From Futiania mangrovi (GTDB lineage Bacteria; Pseudomonadota; Alphaproteobacteria; Futianiales; Futianiaceae), in NCBI RefSeq assembly GCF_024158125.1, contig NZ_JAMZFT010000003.1, positions 186,001 through 250,000 of the forward strand: a stretch of 64,000 nucleotides of DNA, read 5' to 3'. The first letter of the stretch is position 1; each line of letters begins with the position of its first letter. Positions 7,535 through 16,188 of the stretch are shown in pieces. The notes beneath the pieces were generated by a model, which was given only the letters and a program-made list of their open reading frames with translations, was not told the DNA's origin and did not search any database. The position numbers and the translations under genes are program-made.

Positions 7535-8542
7535 TCAGAGTTTCAGCACCAGCTTGCCGAAGTTCTCGCCCGTGTAGAGCATGTTCAGCGCCTCGGGGAA
7601 GGCGTCCACGCCGCCCTCGCGCACGTCCTCGCGCATCTTCAGCTTGCCCTCGGCGTGCCACTTGCCGAGGTGGCCGATTGCCTCGCGCATCTGCTTGGCG
7701 AAGTCGAACACGATGAAGCCCTGGATCTTCAGCCGGTTGACGAGGATGGAGCGTTGCGCGCCCGCGTCGTAGCCGACCTTGGCCGGATCCGTCTCGTTGT
7801 AGGAGGAGATCAGCCCGCACACCGCGACCCGCCCGAACGTCGCCATCCGGTGCATGACCGCGTTGCCGATCTTGCCGCCGACGTTCTCGAAATACATGTG
7901 CACGCGATCGGGCGCCAGCTCGACGAGCCGTTTCTCCACGTCCTCCGCCTTGTAGTCGATGGCCGCGTCGAACCCCAGCTCCTCGGTGACGTAGCGGCAC
8001 TTCTCCGCGCCCCCCGCGATTCCGATGACGGTTGCGCCGCGCAGCTTGCCGATCTGCCCGACGAGGCTTCCGACCGCGCCCGACGCCGCCGAGACGACCA
8101 GCGTCTGCCCGGCCTCCGGATGCAGGATCTCCATCGTTCCGAAATAGGCGGTCCACCCCGGCATGCCGAGGCCGCCCACCCAGCGCTCCATCGGCGCCTG
8201 GGCGGGGTCGATCTTGTGGACGAAGGTGCCGTCGCTGACCGCGTGCTCCTGCACGCCGAACAGGCCCATGACCGCGTCGCCGGGCCGGAAGGCCTCGTGG
8301 TTGCTCTCCTCCACGATCCCGGCGGCATAGGCGCGCATGACGTCGCCCAGCGCGACCGGCTGCACGTAGGAGCGCCCCTCCGCCATCCAGCCGCGCATGG
8401 CGGGGTCGAGCGAGACCGCATGCACCTTCACCCGGAACTCGCCGGGGCCGGGCGTCGGCATGGGCTCGTCGGCGATCTCGAAATTTTCGCGCGTCGACAT
8501 TCCGAACGGACGGCTCTTCAGCCGGCAGACACGGTTGGTCAT
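7535..8542 (-). CDS. NADP-dependent oxidoreductase (zinc-free MDR family, CurA/PTGR-like)
   Basis: 335-residue medium-chain reductase of the leukotriene B4 dehydrogenase / CurA type, which reduces the C=C bond of alpha,beta-unsaturated carbonyls with NADPH. The N-terminal domain has SLDPAMRGWM and the nucleotide-binding motif AASGAVGSLVGQIGK is typical. The Cys/His zinc ligands of alcohol dehydrogenases are absent, as expected. The ATG has GGAG eight nucleotides upstream. It sits between aroC and fabI on the same strand but is probably its own unit. The substrate is unknown. Family assignment is secure. Confidence 0.88.
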   Translation of the reverse strand: MTNRVCRLKSRPFGMSTRENFEIADEPMPTPGPGEFRVKVHAVSLDPAMRGWMAEGRSYVQPVALGDVMRAYAAGIVEESNHEAFRPGDAVMGLFGVQEHAVSDGTFVHKIDPAQAPMERWVGGLGMPGWTAYFGTMEILHPEAGQTLVVSAASGAVGSLVGQIGKLRGATVIGIAGGAEKCRYVTEELGFDAAIDYKAEDVEKRLVELAPDRVHMYFENVGGKIGNAVMHRMATFGRVAVCGLISSYNETDPAKVGYDAGAQRSILVNRLKIQGFIVFDFAKQMREAIGHLGKWHAEGKLKMREDVREGGVDAFPEALNMLYTGENFGKLVLKL

Positions 8543-8683
8543 GCGGGTTCTCCTTCCTCGCCTCGTCTCGCCGCGCCGGTTTCCGGCGGCCGTTTCGCAA
8601 AAAAGCCTAGAGGCAGCGGCAGCCGCCGACCACCGTCATATCCGCATGGCTGAGTGTAGAATGGCCGCCGCGCCAGTGCCGCC

Positions 8684-9502
8684 TCAGGCGCCCGGCTTGA
8701 CGACGGAGATGTCGGGCGCGTCCTCGGCCTTCATGCCGACCACGTGATAGCCGCAGTCGACGTGCTGCACCTCGCCCGTCACGCCGGAGCCGAGGTCGGA
8801 CAGCAAATACATCCCCGTCTTGCCCACGTCCTCCAGCGTCACCGAGCGGCGCAGGGGGGAATTGTACTCGTTCCACTTCAGGATATAGCGGAAGTCCCCG
8901 ATGCCCGAGGCCGCGAGCGTCCGGATCGGCCCGGCCGAGATCGCGTTGACGCGGATGTTCTTGGGGCCGAGGTCCATGGCGAGGTAGCGCACGCTCGCCT
9001 CCAGCGCCGCCTTGGCGACGCCCATCACATTGTAGTGCGGCATGACCTTTTCGGCGCCGTAATAGGTCAGCGTGACCATCGAGCCGCCCTCGGTCATCAG
9101 CTTCTCGGCGCGCTGCGCCACCGCCGTGAACGAATAGCAGCTGACGTTCATCGTGATCGCGAAATTGTCGTAGGTCGTGTCGACGTAGCGGCCGCGCAGC
9201 TGATCCTTGTCGGAATAGGCGATCGCGTGGACGAGGAAGTCCAGACGCCCCCACGTCTTCTCGAGCTCGGCGAACACCGCGTCGACGGATGCCGCATCGG
9301 TCACGTCGCACGGCAGCACCAGCGTCGAGCCGAGCTGTTCGGCCAGCGGGATCACCCGTTTCTTCAGCGCGTCGCCCTGGTAGGTGAAGGCCATCTCCGC
9401 GCCTGCCGCCGCGCACGACTGCGCGATACCCCAAGCGATCGACTTGTCGTTGGCGACGCCCATGATCAGGCCGCGCTTGCCCTTCATCAGATCCCGGTTC
9501 AT
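8684..9502 (-). CDS. fabI: Enoyl-[acyl-carrier-protein] reductase (NADH), FabI
   Basis: Catalyses the last reduction of each fatty acid elongation cycle. 272 residues from the chosen ATG. The frame stays open to 9541, but MNRDLMKGKRGLIMGVANDKS is the family start. Tyr157 and Lys164 (numbered from this start, in YGAEKVMPHYNVMGVAK) form the FabI Tyr-x6-Lys catalytic pair, with Tyr147 at the second conserved tyrosine. The cofactor loop is GVANDKSIAWGIA. The enzyme class is the target of triclosan and isoniazid-type inhibitors. The gene stands alone on the minus strand upstream of the oxidoreductase. Confidence 0.95.
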   Translation of the reverse strand: MNRDLMKGKRGLIMGVANDKSIAWGIAQSCAAAGAEMAFTYQGDALKKRVIPLAEQLGSTLVLPCDVTDAASVDAVFAELEKTWGRLDFLVHAIAYSDKDQLRGRYVDTTYDNFAITMNVSCYSFTAVAQRAEKLMTEGGSMVTLTYYGAEKVMPHYNVMGVAKAALEASVRYLAMDLGPKNIRVNAISAGPIRTLAASGIGDFRYILKWNEYNSPLRRSVTLEDVGKTGMYLLSDLGSGVTGEVQHVDCGYHVVGMKAEDAPDISVVKPGA

Positions 9503-9640
9503 CCGCGTTCCCGTCCCCCAAGCTTTCCCGGCTTCCCGCATGGCGAATCAGGCCAGCCTTCAGGCGGCCATTGTGCCCGTTCCGCGGGTGGCGGGCATCC
9601 TACACAATGCCGGGGTGCGGTCAAACGCGCGCGGGCGGGC

Positions 9641-12019
9641 CTATTTCGGCATCCCGCGCTGTTCGGCGGCGCGGATCTCCGCGTCGGACATCAGCGCACG
9701 CAGGTTGGCGAGTGCGGTTACCGCGCGGGAATAGCCCTGTCCTGCGGCCTCCATCCACAGCGCATAGGCGAAGCCGCGGTCCTGCGGCACGCCCTCGCCG
9801 CGGTTGTAGAGGCGGCCGAGCCAGAACTGCGATTCCGCATCCCCGGCGCGTGCCATGCGCGCCCAAAGCTCCGCCGCCCGGCCGATGTCGCCGCCGCGAT
9901 AGGCCCGCAGCGCCGCCTCGCGGCCCAGCGCCAGGGCATCGCCCCGGTCGGGTTTCGGAACCACCGCCACCGCCGTGCCGGGGGCTTTCGGCGCCGGGCT
10001 CACGCGCGATTCCTGCTGCGGGGACAGCGGCAGCGGCGCACCGGCCGCGCTCACGCGCGTGCCATGCGGCTCCGCGCCGTTCGGCAGCGGGCCGGGATCG
10101 GGCTTTGCGCGCGGCAGGGCGAAGACCACGTTTCCGGACCGTGCCACGCCCATTATGGCATCGGCATCGTAGCGGGAGGTGAGAAAGCCCTCGTCCGTCT
10201 CGCCCGGCTGGATCGTATCGGGGATCGGCAGGCCGCGCTCCCCGGGGTCCTCGGCGCCCGGAAGCCGCAGGACGCGCATGCCGCCCGGGTCCTCTCCCAG
10301 CGGCAGGACGCGCGGCGCACCGCGCACGATCTCTGGCGGCTCCGGTCGCGCCTCGGCGGCGGGCGGAACCATGACCCGTGTGCGGTCTGCGGCGGGGCCT
10401 TCGGCGCGGGCCACCTCCTCGGCGCGGGTGGCGGGCGCGGCGCCGGTCGCGGCGGCCAGCGCACGGGCGATCTCGGTTGCAAGCGTCGGTGTCGGGCGGC
10501 CCGTTTCGGCTGCCTCCGCCGACGGGGCCGCGGGTCCGGCAAGCGCAGGCGTCCCGGCGCCGGGGGCGGCCACGGCTTCCCGCTCGCTGCCCGCTCCGCC
10601 TGCCGTGCGCGCGGCGACGGCGCGGCCTTCGGGCGGCACTTCGCGCATTTCGCGGGCCGCGAAGTCCGTCGCACGGACCAGCGCCCCGGCGGACGCGGGC
10701 TGCGCCGCGATGGCGGGCGGCGTCGTGTCGAGGGCTGCGGCAAGCGCCCGTTCACCCGGCACTGCCGCCGGTGAGGGGCCTCCGGACGAGGCTGTCCGCA
10801 CGCCGCCCGCGGGCACGCGCGCCTCGGGCGGGGTGATCGCGACCTGTGCGCTTGCGCTCGCGGGCGCGCCGTCGGCGGCCACCAGCGGGCCCGTTCCCGT
10901 GCGCGCGGTCAGTTCTACCGGCGCGCGCTCGCGGGTGTCGGGCTTGGGCTGCGGCAGAGGAACGGCCAGTTGGCGGGGCAGTTCCTCTGGCGGCTCCAGG
11001 CGGCCGATCACGGGCACGCTCTGCATGGTTTCGGCGGGACCGCGGGCGCTCTCGGCGATCCTCCCGGCCAGCGCCGCGATGCGCGGATCGCCCTTCGGGG
11101 CGCCCGTCTCGGGTGGGACCCTCTCCCGTGCCGCAGGGGACGGCGCGGTGGGGACGGGCGCTGCGGCCGGTGCGCCCGGCTGTCCGGTCGCGGGTGCGGC
11201 CTCCTCGCCCTGCAGGCGCGCCGCCAGCCGGGCGATCAGCGGATCGCCCTGGGGCGCCTCCTCGGTCCGGGTCGACGCACCGTCTGCCCGCGCCCGTTCC
11301 TCGAGCGCCTGCACGAGCGCGGCGATCTGCGGGTCGGGGGGCGGCAGGCGCCCGGCCTGCGTCCTGCCGTCGAGCGCCTCCGCCGCCGCGAGATAGGCAA
11401 GACGCGCGCGGGCCTGCGGATGTCCGTCGCGGGCCGCGAGCCGGTACCAGTCGAGCGCGCGGGCCATGTCCTGCTGCACGCCGAGCCCGTTCTCGTACAT
11501 CAGCGCGAGATTGTAGCGGCCGAGCGAATCTCCGCCCCGCGCACCCTGGTCGAGCAGGACCGCCGCGCGGTCGTAATCCTTGTCCACGCCGAGGCCGCGG
11601 ACATGCAGCAGGCCAAGCTGCGTCGCAGCCGACGCCGACCCGTTCTCCGCCCCTTGCGCGAACCAGAGCGCCGCCTGTTCGGGGTCCTGCGTCACGCCCT
11701 TGCCCAAGAGCCACATCAGCCCGAGATTGTGCTGCGCCGTCGGGTCGCCCGCCCGCGCGAAGGGCAGCCAGATGTCGTAGGCCTTGCGGTATTCGCCAAG
11801 CTCGTAGGCGTCGACGCCGCGGGCGAAGCGTTCCGCCCGCTCCGCCGGCGTCAGCAGTTCCAGCGGGCTTCCCTGCACCGCCTGCTCGCGGATGGAAGTG
11901 GCTTGCTGCGCATGCGCCGGGGCTTGCAGGGCGAGCACGAGCACGCCCAGCGCCGCGCCCGCCGCAAGGGCTGCACGCATCCGCGCCTGCGTCCGCAAAT
12001 TTGACCTCGACTGCACCAT
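9641..12019 (-). CDS. Exported Sel1/TPR-repeat protein with a long Ala/Pro-rich linker
   Basis: A 792-residue protein with a signal peptide (hydrophobic AALAAGAALGVLVLALQAPAHAQ) and a Sel1-like repeat array at about residues 60-190, with units such as AQHNLGLMWLLGKGVTQDPEQA and ARYNLALMYENGLGVQQD-like repeats. About 450 residues of low-complexity Ala/Pro/Arg sequence follow, then one more Sel1 block at the C-terminus (SQFWLGRLYNRGEGVPQDRG). Sel1 arrays are protein-interaction scaffolds, so a periplasmic scaffold role is inferred. The start could also be the ATG at 11980, which yields a shorter, classical signal peptide. The linker is compositionally biased, so it is little conserved. Function unknown. 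Confidence 0.75.
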   Translation of the reverse strand: MVQSRSNLRTQARMRAALAAGAALGVLVLALQAPAHAQQATSIREQAVQGSPLELLTPAERAERFARGVDAYELGEYRKAYDIWLPFARAGDPTAQHNLGLMWLLGKGVTQDPEQAALWFAQGAENGSASAATQLGLLHVRGLGVDKDYDRAAVLLDQGARGGDSLGRYNLALMYENGLGVQQDMARALDWYRLAARDGHPQARARLAYLAAAEALDGRTQAGRLPPPDPQIAALVQALEERARADGASTRTEEAPQGDPLIARLAARLQGEEAAPATGQPGAPAAAPVPTAPSPAARERVPPETGAPKGDPRIAALAGRIAESARGPAETMQSVPVIGRLEPPEELPRQLAVPLPQPKPDTRERAPVELTARTGTGPLVAADGAPASASAQVAITPPEARVPAGGVRTASSGGPSPAAVPGERALAAALDTTPPAIAAQPASAGALVRATDFAAREMREVPPEGRAVAARTAGGAGSEREAVAAPGAGTPALAGPAAPSAEAAETGRPTPTLATEIARALAAATGAAPATRAEEVARAEGPAADRTRVMVPPAAEARPEPPEIVRGAPRVLPLGEDPGGMRVLRLPGAEDPGERGLPIPDTIQPGETDEGFLTSRYDADAIMGVARSGNVVFALPRAKPDPGPLPNGAEPHGTRVSAAGAPLPLSPQQESRVSPAPKAPGTAVAVVPKPDRGDALALGREAALRAYRGGDIGRAAELWARMARAGDAESQFWLGRLYNRGEGVPQDRGFAYALWMEAAGQGYSRAVTALANLRALMSDAEIRAAEQRGMPK

Positions 12020-12171
12020 GCCTACCGTTCCGCACTGCGCGCGCGCACCGCCGCGCCGGTCGACTTTGCCAGAGGGCCGTAAAGATTGGCTTGCGCTCCA
12101 CATGGGTAAATTACCCGCAAGAAGCGTGCCACAGCCTCCAGAAAACAACCTCCGGGAGATTTGATGCGCAA

Positions 12172-12202
12172 GGGGCGGCCCCGCCTGCGCGGCAGCCGCC
12201 CC
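12172..12202. terminator. Possible hairpin between the lipoprotein and Sel1 genes
   Basis: GGGGCGGC at 12172-12179 pairs with GCCGCCCC at 12195-12202 across a 15-nt loop. It lies downstream of the minus-strand lipoprotein gene. No clear T-run follows on either strand, so the terminator call is weak. Confidence 0.3.
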
Positions 12203-12254
12203 CCTTGTTCTCCTGCCTGCGGCGGCCGGATCGTACTCCGGCTGCGCGCGGGCC

Positions 12255-12731
12255 TCAGTTGTTCACGACGCGCCAGGTGCCGTCCGGCTCGCGGCAGGCG
12301 GTGCCCTTCGCGGTTTCGCGCCGGCCATCGATATAGACCGTCTGCGTGTACTCGCGGCAGTCGTAGCCTTGCGCCGACTTGTAGGACGGTCCGGGCGTCA
12401 CCTCGCCGGAGTGGCCCGAGTCCGGGTTGCGCCAGCTTACCGGCTCGTAGGAGCGGCCGCTCTCCAGCGCGTCGTAGGTCGTGCGCCGCGCGAGCAGGCG
12501 GTCCTGCTCGTCGAGCGAGCGGCCGATCTGCTGGCCGAGATAGGCGCCCGCGATCGTGCCGACCGCGGTGGACACGATCCGGCCCGAGCCGCCGCCGATC
12601 GCCTGACCGGCCAGCGCACCGCCTGCGGCCCCCAGAAGCACGCCCGCGGTTTCCTTCGGCCCCGCGCCCGTTTCGCAGCCCGCGACCGCAAGGCCCAGCG
12701 CCGCGACGACAATCACCGGTTTCAGCATCAT
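12255..12731 (-). CDS. RT0821/Lpp0805-like glycine-zipper surface lipoprotein (17-kDa antigen family)
   Basis: 158 residues with a lipoprotein signal (lipobox AVAGC, Cys19), so it is probably lipidated and anchored in the outer membrane. A glycine-zipper region follows (GVLLGAAGGALAGQAIGGGSG, then GTIAGAYLGQQIG). The C-terminal domain DCREYTQTVYIDGRRETAKG and TACREPDGTW is the signature of the RT0821/Lpp0805 17-kDa surface antigen family. Members are thought to contribute to envelope integrity, but none is well defined. It lies upstream of the Sel1 gene on the same strand with a 235-nt gap. Confidence 0.88.
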   Translation of the reverse strand: MMLKPVIVVAALGLAVAGCETGAGPKETAGVLLGAAGGALAGQAIGGGSGRIVSTAVGTIAGAYLGQQIGRSLDEQDRLLARRTTYDALESGRSYEPVSWRNPDSGHSGEVTPGPSYKSAQGYDCREYTQTVYIDGRRETAKGTACREPDGTWRVVNN

Positions 12732-12980
12732 GGGTCTGTCATCCTTCCCTAAGCACGAGAGCCCGAAGGCCCGCCCCGTCCCGATCCGCGCGCGTCAAAC
12801 ACCTTCTTGCGCCGGCGCGAATCGGTCCTTCCGACTATAACAACGTTCCGGGGACCAGATTCCGTTCCTTGAGGGCGGAATTATGACGCGCGCTCTCTTG
12901 GCGGCCGCGCGCACTGGCATCGGACGCCTGCCCGGTATATCTCGGTCCCTGTGGCCGAACAGGTAAGGAGGGCCCGCGCC

Positions 12981-13628
12981 ATGAAGATCCCCAAGGCCGA
13001 CCCGCGCCAGCACGATCCCGCGCTGAACGAGGCGCCGCCGATCGAGGGCGACGACCCCTTCCGCCTGTTCGAGGAGTGGTTCGAGGAGGCGCGCTCCGCC
13101 GAACCTGCCGACCCCAACGCCATGTCGCTCGCGACCGTCGGGCCCGGCGGCATGCCGAACGTGCGCATGGTGCTGCTGAAGGAGGCGAGCCCGGCGGGCT
13201 TCGTCTTCTACACCAACCTCGACAGCGAGAAGGGAGAGGAACTGGCCGCCACGCCGAAGGCCGCGCTCTGCTTCCACTGGAAGAGCCTGCTGCGCCAGGT
13301 CCGCGTGCAGGGGCCCGTCGTGCCGGTGAGTGCGGAGGAAGCCGACGCCTACTACGCCAGCCGCGACCGCGGCAGCCGGATCGGGGCCTGGGCGTCGAAG
13401 CAGTCGCGCCCGCTCGAAAGCCGCTTTGCCCTGCAGGCGGAGGTGGCGAAGACCGCCGCGCGCTATGCCGTGGGCGAGATCCCGCGCCCGCCCTTCTGGT
13501 CCGGGTTCCGCGTGGTGCCGACCCGGATCGAGTTCTGGAAGAACGGCGCGTTCCGCCTGCACGACCGTCTCGTATTCCGCCGGCCGGACGCCGCGTCGCC
13601 CTGGACCGCCGTGCGCCTCTATCCGTGA
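12981..13628 (+). CDS. pdxH: Pyridoxamine 5'-phosphate oxidase
   Basis: Oxidises pyridoxine or pyridoxamine 5'-phosphate to pyridoxal 5'-phosphate with FMN and oxygen. 215 residues, normal length. The FMN-binding segment [10 protein letters not shown] and [15 protein letters not shown] are visible, and the C-terminal [13 protein letters not shown] and HDRLVFRR match the PNPOx dimerisation region. The ATG at 12981 is chosen because a strong AAGGAGGG (12965-12972) lies eight nucleotides upstream. An in-frame GTG at 12951 is further upstream. The gene is divergent from the lipoprotein gene. Confidence 0.96.
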   Translation: MKIPKADPRQHDPALNEAPPIEGDDPFRLFEEWFEEARSAEPADPNAMSLATVGPGGMPNVRMVLLKEASPAGFVFYTNLDSEKGEELAATPKAALCFHWKSLLRQVRVQGPVVPVSAEEADAYYASRDRGSRIGAWASKQSRPLESRFALQAEVAKTAARYAVGEIPRPPFWSGFRVVPTRIEFWKNGAFRLHDRLVFRRPDAASPWTAVRLYP

Positions 13629-13727
13629 GGCCCCGGGCCGGCCGGCTGGACGCAGCGCGATTGCGAAGCCTTTGCAAGTCTTGGATTTTCTTGCCTTTCC
13701 CGGCGACCGTGCCCAAATCAACGGACG

Positions 13728-14693
13728 ATGAGCAGCATGACGGAAATTGACGCGGCCGACGCCCGCACCGGCCCGGCCAACCGCAAGCGGCGGGAGCGGC
13801 TGATGCGGCTTGCCACCTATGCCTCGGTGGCGAGCGCGTGTTTCCTCATACTCATCAAGCTGGGGGCGTGGATCGCGACGGGCTCGCTCGCCATGCTGTC
13901 CTCGCTGATCGACAGCGTGCTCGACGCGGCGGCGTCGATCGTGAACCTCGTGGCGGTGCGCCACGCGCTGGAGCCCGCGGACCACGAACACCGGTTCGGC
14001 CATGGCAAGGCGGAGCCGCTGGCGGGCCTCGGCCAGGCGGCGCTGATCTTCGGCTCGGCCCTCTTTCTGGTGTTCGAGGCGGGCGGACGGCTCTTCGCGC
14101 CCGTGCCGGTGACGCAATCGACGCTCGGCATCGTGGTGATCGTCGTGTCGATTGCGGTGACGCTCGGCCTCGTCCTGTTCCAGCGCCACGTGGTCCGCGT
14201 GACGAAATCCGTGGCGATCGCGGCGGATTCGCTCCACTACAAGGGCGACCTGCTGATGAACGCGGGCGTGATCCTCGCGCTCGTGCTGGCAGGCGTCTTC
14301 GACATGCCCATCGCCGACCCGATCATCGCGCTGATGATCGCGGGCTACATCGCCAACAGCGCGTGGTCCATCGTGCGGCAATCCCTCGACCAGTTGATGG
14401 ACAAGGAGTTTCCGGAGGAAGACCGCGCCCGCATCCGCCAGATCGCGACCTCGCACCGGGAGGTGGAGGAGATCCACGACCTGCGCACCCGGTCGTCCGG
14501 CACCTACAGCTTCATCCAGTTCCACCTGGAACTCGATCCGCACATGACGCTGGCGCGCGCCCACCGGATCAGCGACGAGGTGGAGGAGATGCTGCAGGAG
14601 GCGTTCCCCGACGCCGACATCTTCATCCACCAGGACCCCGCGGGCTCCGAAAGCGCGCCCGACCCCGACGCCCCGCCCCGCCTGCCGGTTTGA
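13728..14693 (+). CDS. Cation diffusion facilitator family transporter (FieF-like)
   Basis: Inner-membrane proton-coupled exporter of divalent metals such as Zn or Fe. 321 residues with about six helices in the first 230 and a cytosolic ferredoxin-like C-terminal domain. The metal site is visible as Asp62 and Asp66 in LIDSVLD and His170 and Asp174 in HYKGD, the DD-HD pattern of FieF/YiiP. The first TM (about 28-50) follows a basic N-terminus. A short extra C-terminal tail is rich in Asp and Pro. The stop codon is part of the first copy of a 13-bp tandem repeat (14691-14729). Confidence 0.9.
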   Translation: MSSMTEIDAADARTGPANRKRRERLMRLATYASVASACFLILIKLGAWIATGSLAMLSSLIDSVLDAAASIVNLVAVRHALEPADHEHRFGHGKAEPLAGLGQAALIFGSALFLVFEAGGRLFAPVPVTQSTLGIVVIVVSIAVTLGLVLFQRHVVRVTKSVAIAADSLHYKGDLLMNAGVILALVLAGVFDMPIADPIIALMIAGYIANSAWSIVRQSLDQLMDKEFPEEDRARIRQIATSHREVEEIHDLRTRSSGTYSFIQFHLELDPHMTLARAHRISDEVEEMLQEAFPDADIFIHQDPAGSESAPDPDAPPRLPV

Positions 14694-14729
14694 CTTGCCT
14701 GTCTGACTTGCCTGTCTGACTTGCCTGTC
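14691..14729. repeat. Three perfect 13-bp tandem repeats at the end of the cation transporter gene
   Basis: Three perfect copies of TGACTTGCCTGTC at 14691-14703, 14704-14716 and 14717-14729. The first copy includes the transporter TGA stop codon. Each unit begins with TGA. No secondary structure is obvious, so it is probably a slippage-prone minisatellite. Confidence 0.85.
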
Positions 14730-14833
14730 TGGGGGCTTGCGCGCACCTCGCTGCGGACGCGCCCGTCAGTTGTCCGCGACGGGGCCCCACCTCCGGCCGG
14801 TCCGCGCACCCTCGCCCTCGCCACGCCCCCCGG

Positions 14834-14862
14834 AAAAGGAAAAGGCCCGGCAGTGCCGGGCC
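14834..14862 (-). terminator. Rho-independent terminator of the Gly/His-rich gene
   Basis: A perfect 9-bp stem, GGCCCGGCA at 14844-14852 and TGCCGGGCC at 14854-14862, followed on the minus strand by the T-rich tract TTTTCCTTTT (complement of 14834-14843). It lies 35 nt after the minus-strand stop codon at 14897. Confidence 0.85.
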
Positions 14863-14896
14863 TCCCCCATCTCGAGTGCGAAACGCAAGACCTGTA

Positions 14897-16036
14897 TCAG
14901 GCGGCGATGCCCAGGTAGCCGGCCAGTGCGGCCAGACCGTTGTGCACACCGTTCTGATCCTGCCGGTTGTCCTGACCGGCGTGGAAGGCGTTGACGCCAT
15001 CCAGACGCATGTTGCCGAAGTGACGCCAGGTGAAGGGATTGTTGCCCTCGCCCTGATCGTCCAGATTGTGCGCGGCGGAGTGGTTGTTGCCCAGCGACCC
15101 CATGATGGCCGCGAGGTCGTCCTGGTCCACGCCCAGCTTGGCCGCCAGCTGCGCACGGGCCGCCGGGTCGTTGGCGGCGGCGTACCACTCGGCGCTCGCC
15201 TCGTCGACGAGTGCCTCGTCGCCGCTCGCAAGCCGCGGGTCCATCGCCATGGCGATCCCGGCTTCGAGGCCGGTGATCTGCCCTTGCAGACCCACTTCCT
15301 CGGCGCCTTCGCCCGAACCCAGGGCACCGCTTTGGATCAGGCCCATCGCCTCCTGCCCGGACATGCCGAGGTACTTCTGCGCCAGGAAGTCGAGCCCGCC
15401 CATGGAGAGCTGGTAGCCGTTGTCCATCGCGGCGGCCGCGTCGAACGCCTGGTTGGCACCCAGCGGCATGCCCATCGCGCCGAACTCGTTCTCGCCGACG
15501 TGGGTGCCGTGGTTGGCGCCGCCATGCCCGCCGCCGCCGTGGCCACCCGCACCATGCGCGCCGCCGCCGTGGCCGCCCGCACCGTGGCTGTGGCCGCCGC
15601 CGCCATGCCCGCCGGCACCGTGCGCGCCGCCGCCCGCACCGCTGCCGCCCAGCATGTGGGCGCCGCCGCCGTGGCCGCCCGCACCGTGGCTGTGGCCGCC
15701 GGCGCCGCTCGACGGACCGCAGCATTCGGACGTCGCCGCCGCCGTCGCGGGGGCAGGCCCGCAACATTCCGAGGTGGCGCCCGCCGCCCCGAACCCGCCC
15801 TGCATGCCCAGCATGTGGGCCTGGCCGACCGTCGCCGGTCCGCCAATCCCGGCAGCCCCGAAGCCGCCCGCACCGCCGAGGCCATTGCCCGGCGTCATGA
15901 TGACGACGGTGGACCCGTTCGCTGCGGCATTCTGGGCCAGGGCGTATGCATTGTTGAAATCGTTGCCGCCGACGCCAGGCTGGAAACCCGTTCCCACACC
16001 TGACCCACCGGCATAGTGACCGTTCACGTGAGCCAT
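14897..16036 (-). CDS. Gly/His-rich low-complexity protein of unknown function
   Basis: 379 residues, not recognised. Residues about 1-85 are Gly/Asn-rich (N-terminus MAHVNGHYAGGSGVGTG). Two ATSECCGP motifs follow at about 88-115. A block near residues 115-185 is built from AGGHGGG, HSHG and GGHGGGAH units with well over a dozen histidines. The rest (about 190-379) is a more complex, Ala/Gly-rich, probably helical region with no stretch of clear membrane character. No signal peptide is seen. The paired Cys and clustered His could bind metals, which is inference. The start is the ATG preceded by GAGGAG, and a strong terminator follows, so this is a well-expressed single gene. A TTGACA -35-like box is at 16122-16127 on the minus strand. 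Confidence 0.7.
   Translation of the reverse strand: MAHVNGHYAGGSGVGTGFQPGVGGNDFNNAYALAQNAAANGSTVVIMTPGNGLGGAGGFGAAGIGGPATVGQAHMLGMQGGFGAAGATSECCGPAPATAAATSECCGPSSGAGGHSHGAGGHGGGAHMLGGSGAGGGAHGAGGHGGGGHSHGAGGHGGGAHGAGGHGGGGHGGANHGTHVGENEFGAMGMPLGANQAFDAAAAMDNGYQLSMGGLDFLAQKYLGMSGQEAMGLIQSGALGSGEGAEEVGLQGQITGLEAGIAMAMDPRLASGDEALVDEASAEWYAAANDPAARAQLAAKLGVDQDDLAAIMGSLGNNHSAAHNLDDQGEGNNPFTWRHFGNMRLDGVNAFHAGQDNRQDQNGVHNGLAALAGYLGIAA
15558..15599. repeat. 42-bp exact direct repeat inside the Gly/His-rich gene, copy 1
   Basis: Identical to 15660-15701 at an offset of 102 bp (34 codons). It encodes HSHGAGGHGGGAH-type sequence, showing that the His-rich block grew by in-frame duplication. Confidence 0.8.
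15660..15701. repeat. 42-bp exact direct repeat inside the Gly/His-rich gene, copy 2
   Basis: Second copy of the 15558-15599 repeat, in frame with the first. Confidence 0.8.
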
Positions 16037-16188
16037 TGTCTGTCTCCTCAAGCAACGCAAGACTGCGTACGATCAGATTAACCCAGTTCGTGCCGTTGTG
16101 AAACAGTTTTGTGCGCATCGGTGTCAAAAGCAGAGAATCCGCCGGATTTCGGCCCCCAACAATCCCAAACAGGCACAGGTGAGCCCCG

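Noticed and set aside
8744-10774. 676-residue plus-strand frame across fabI and the Sel1 gene
   Set aside because: Complementary to two well-supported genes and low in any motif.
15520-15720. Possible CRISPR array in the repeat-rich part of the Gly/His-rich gene
   Set aside because: Repeats are in-frame codon blocks for Gly and His without spacers.
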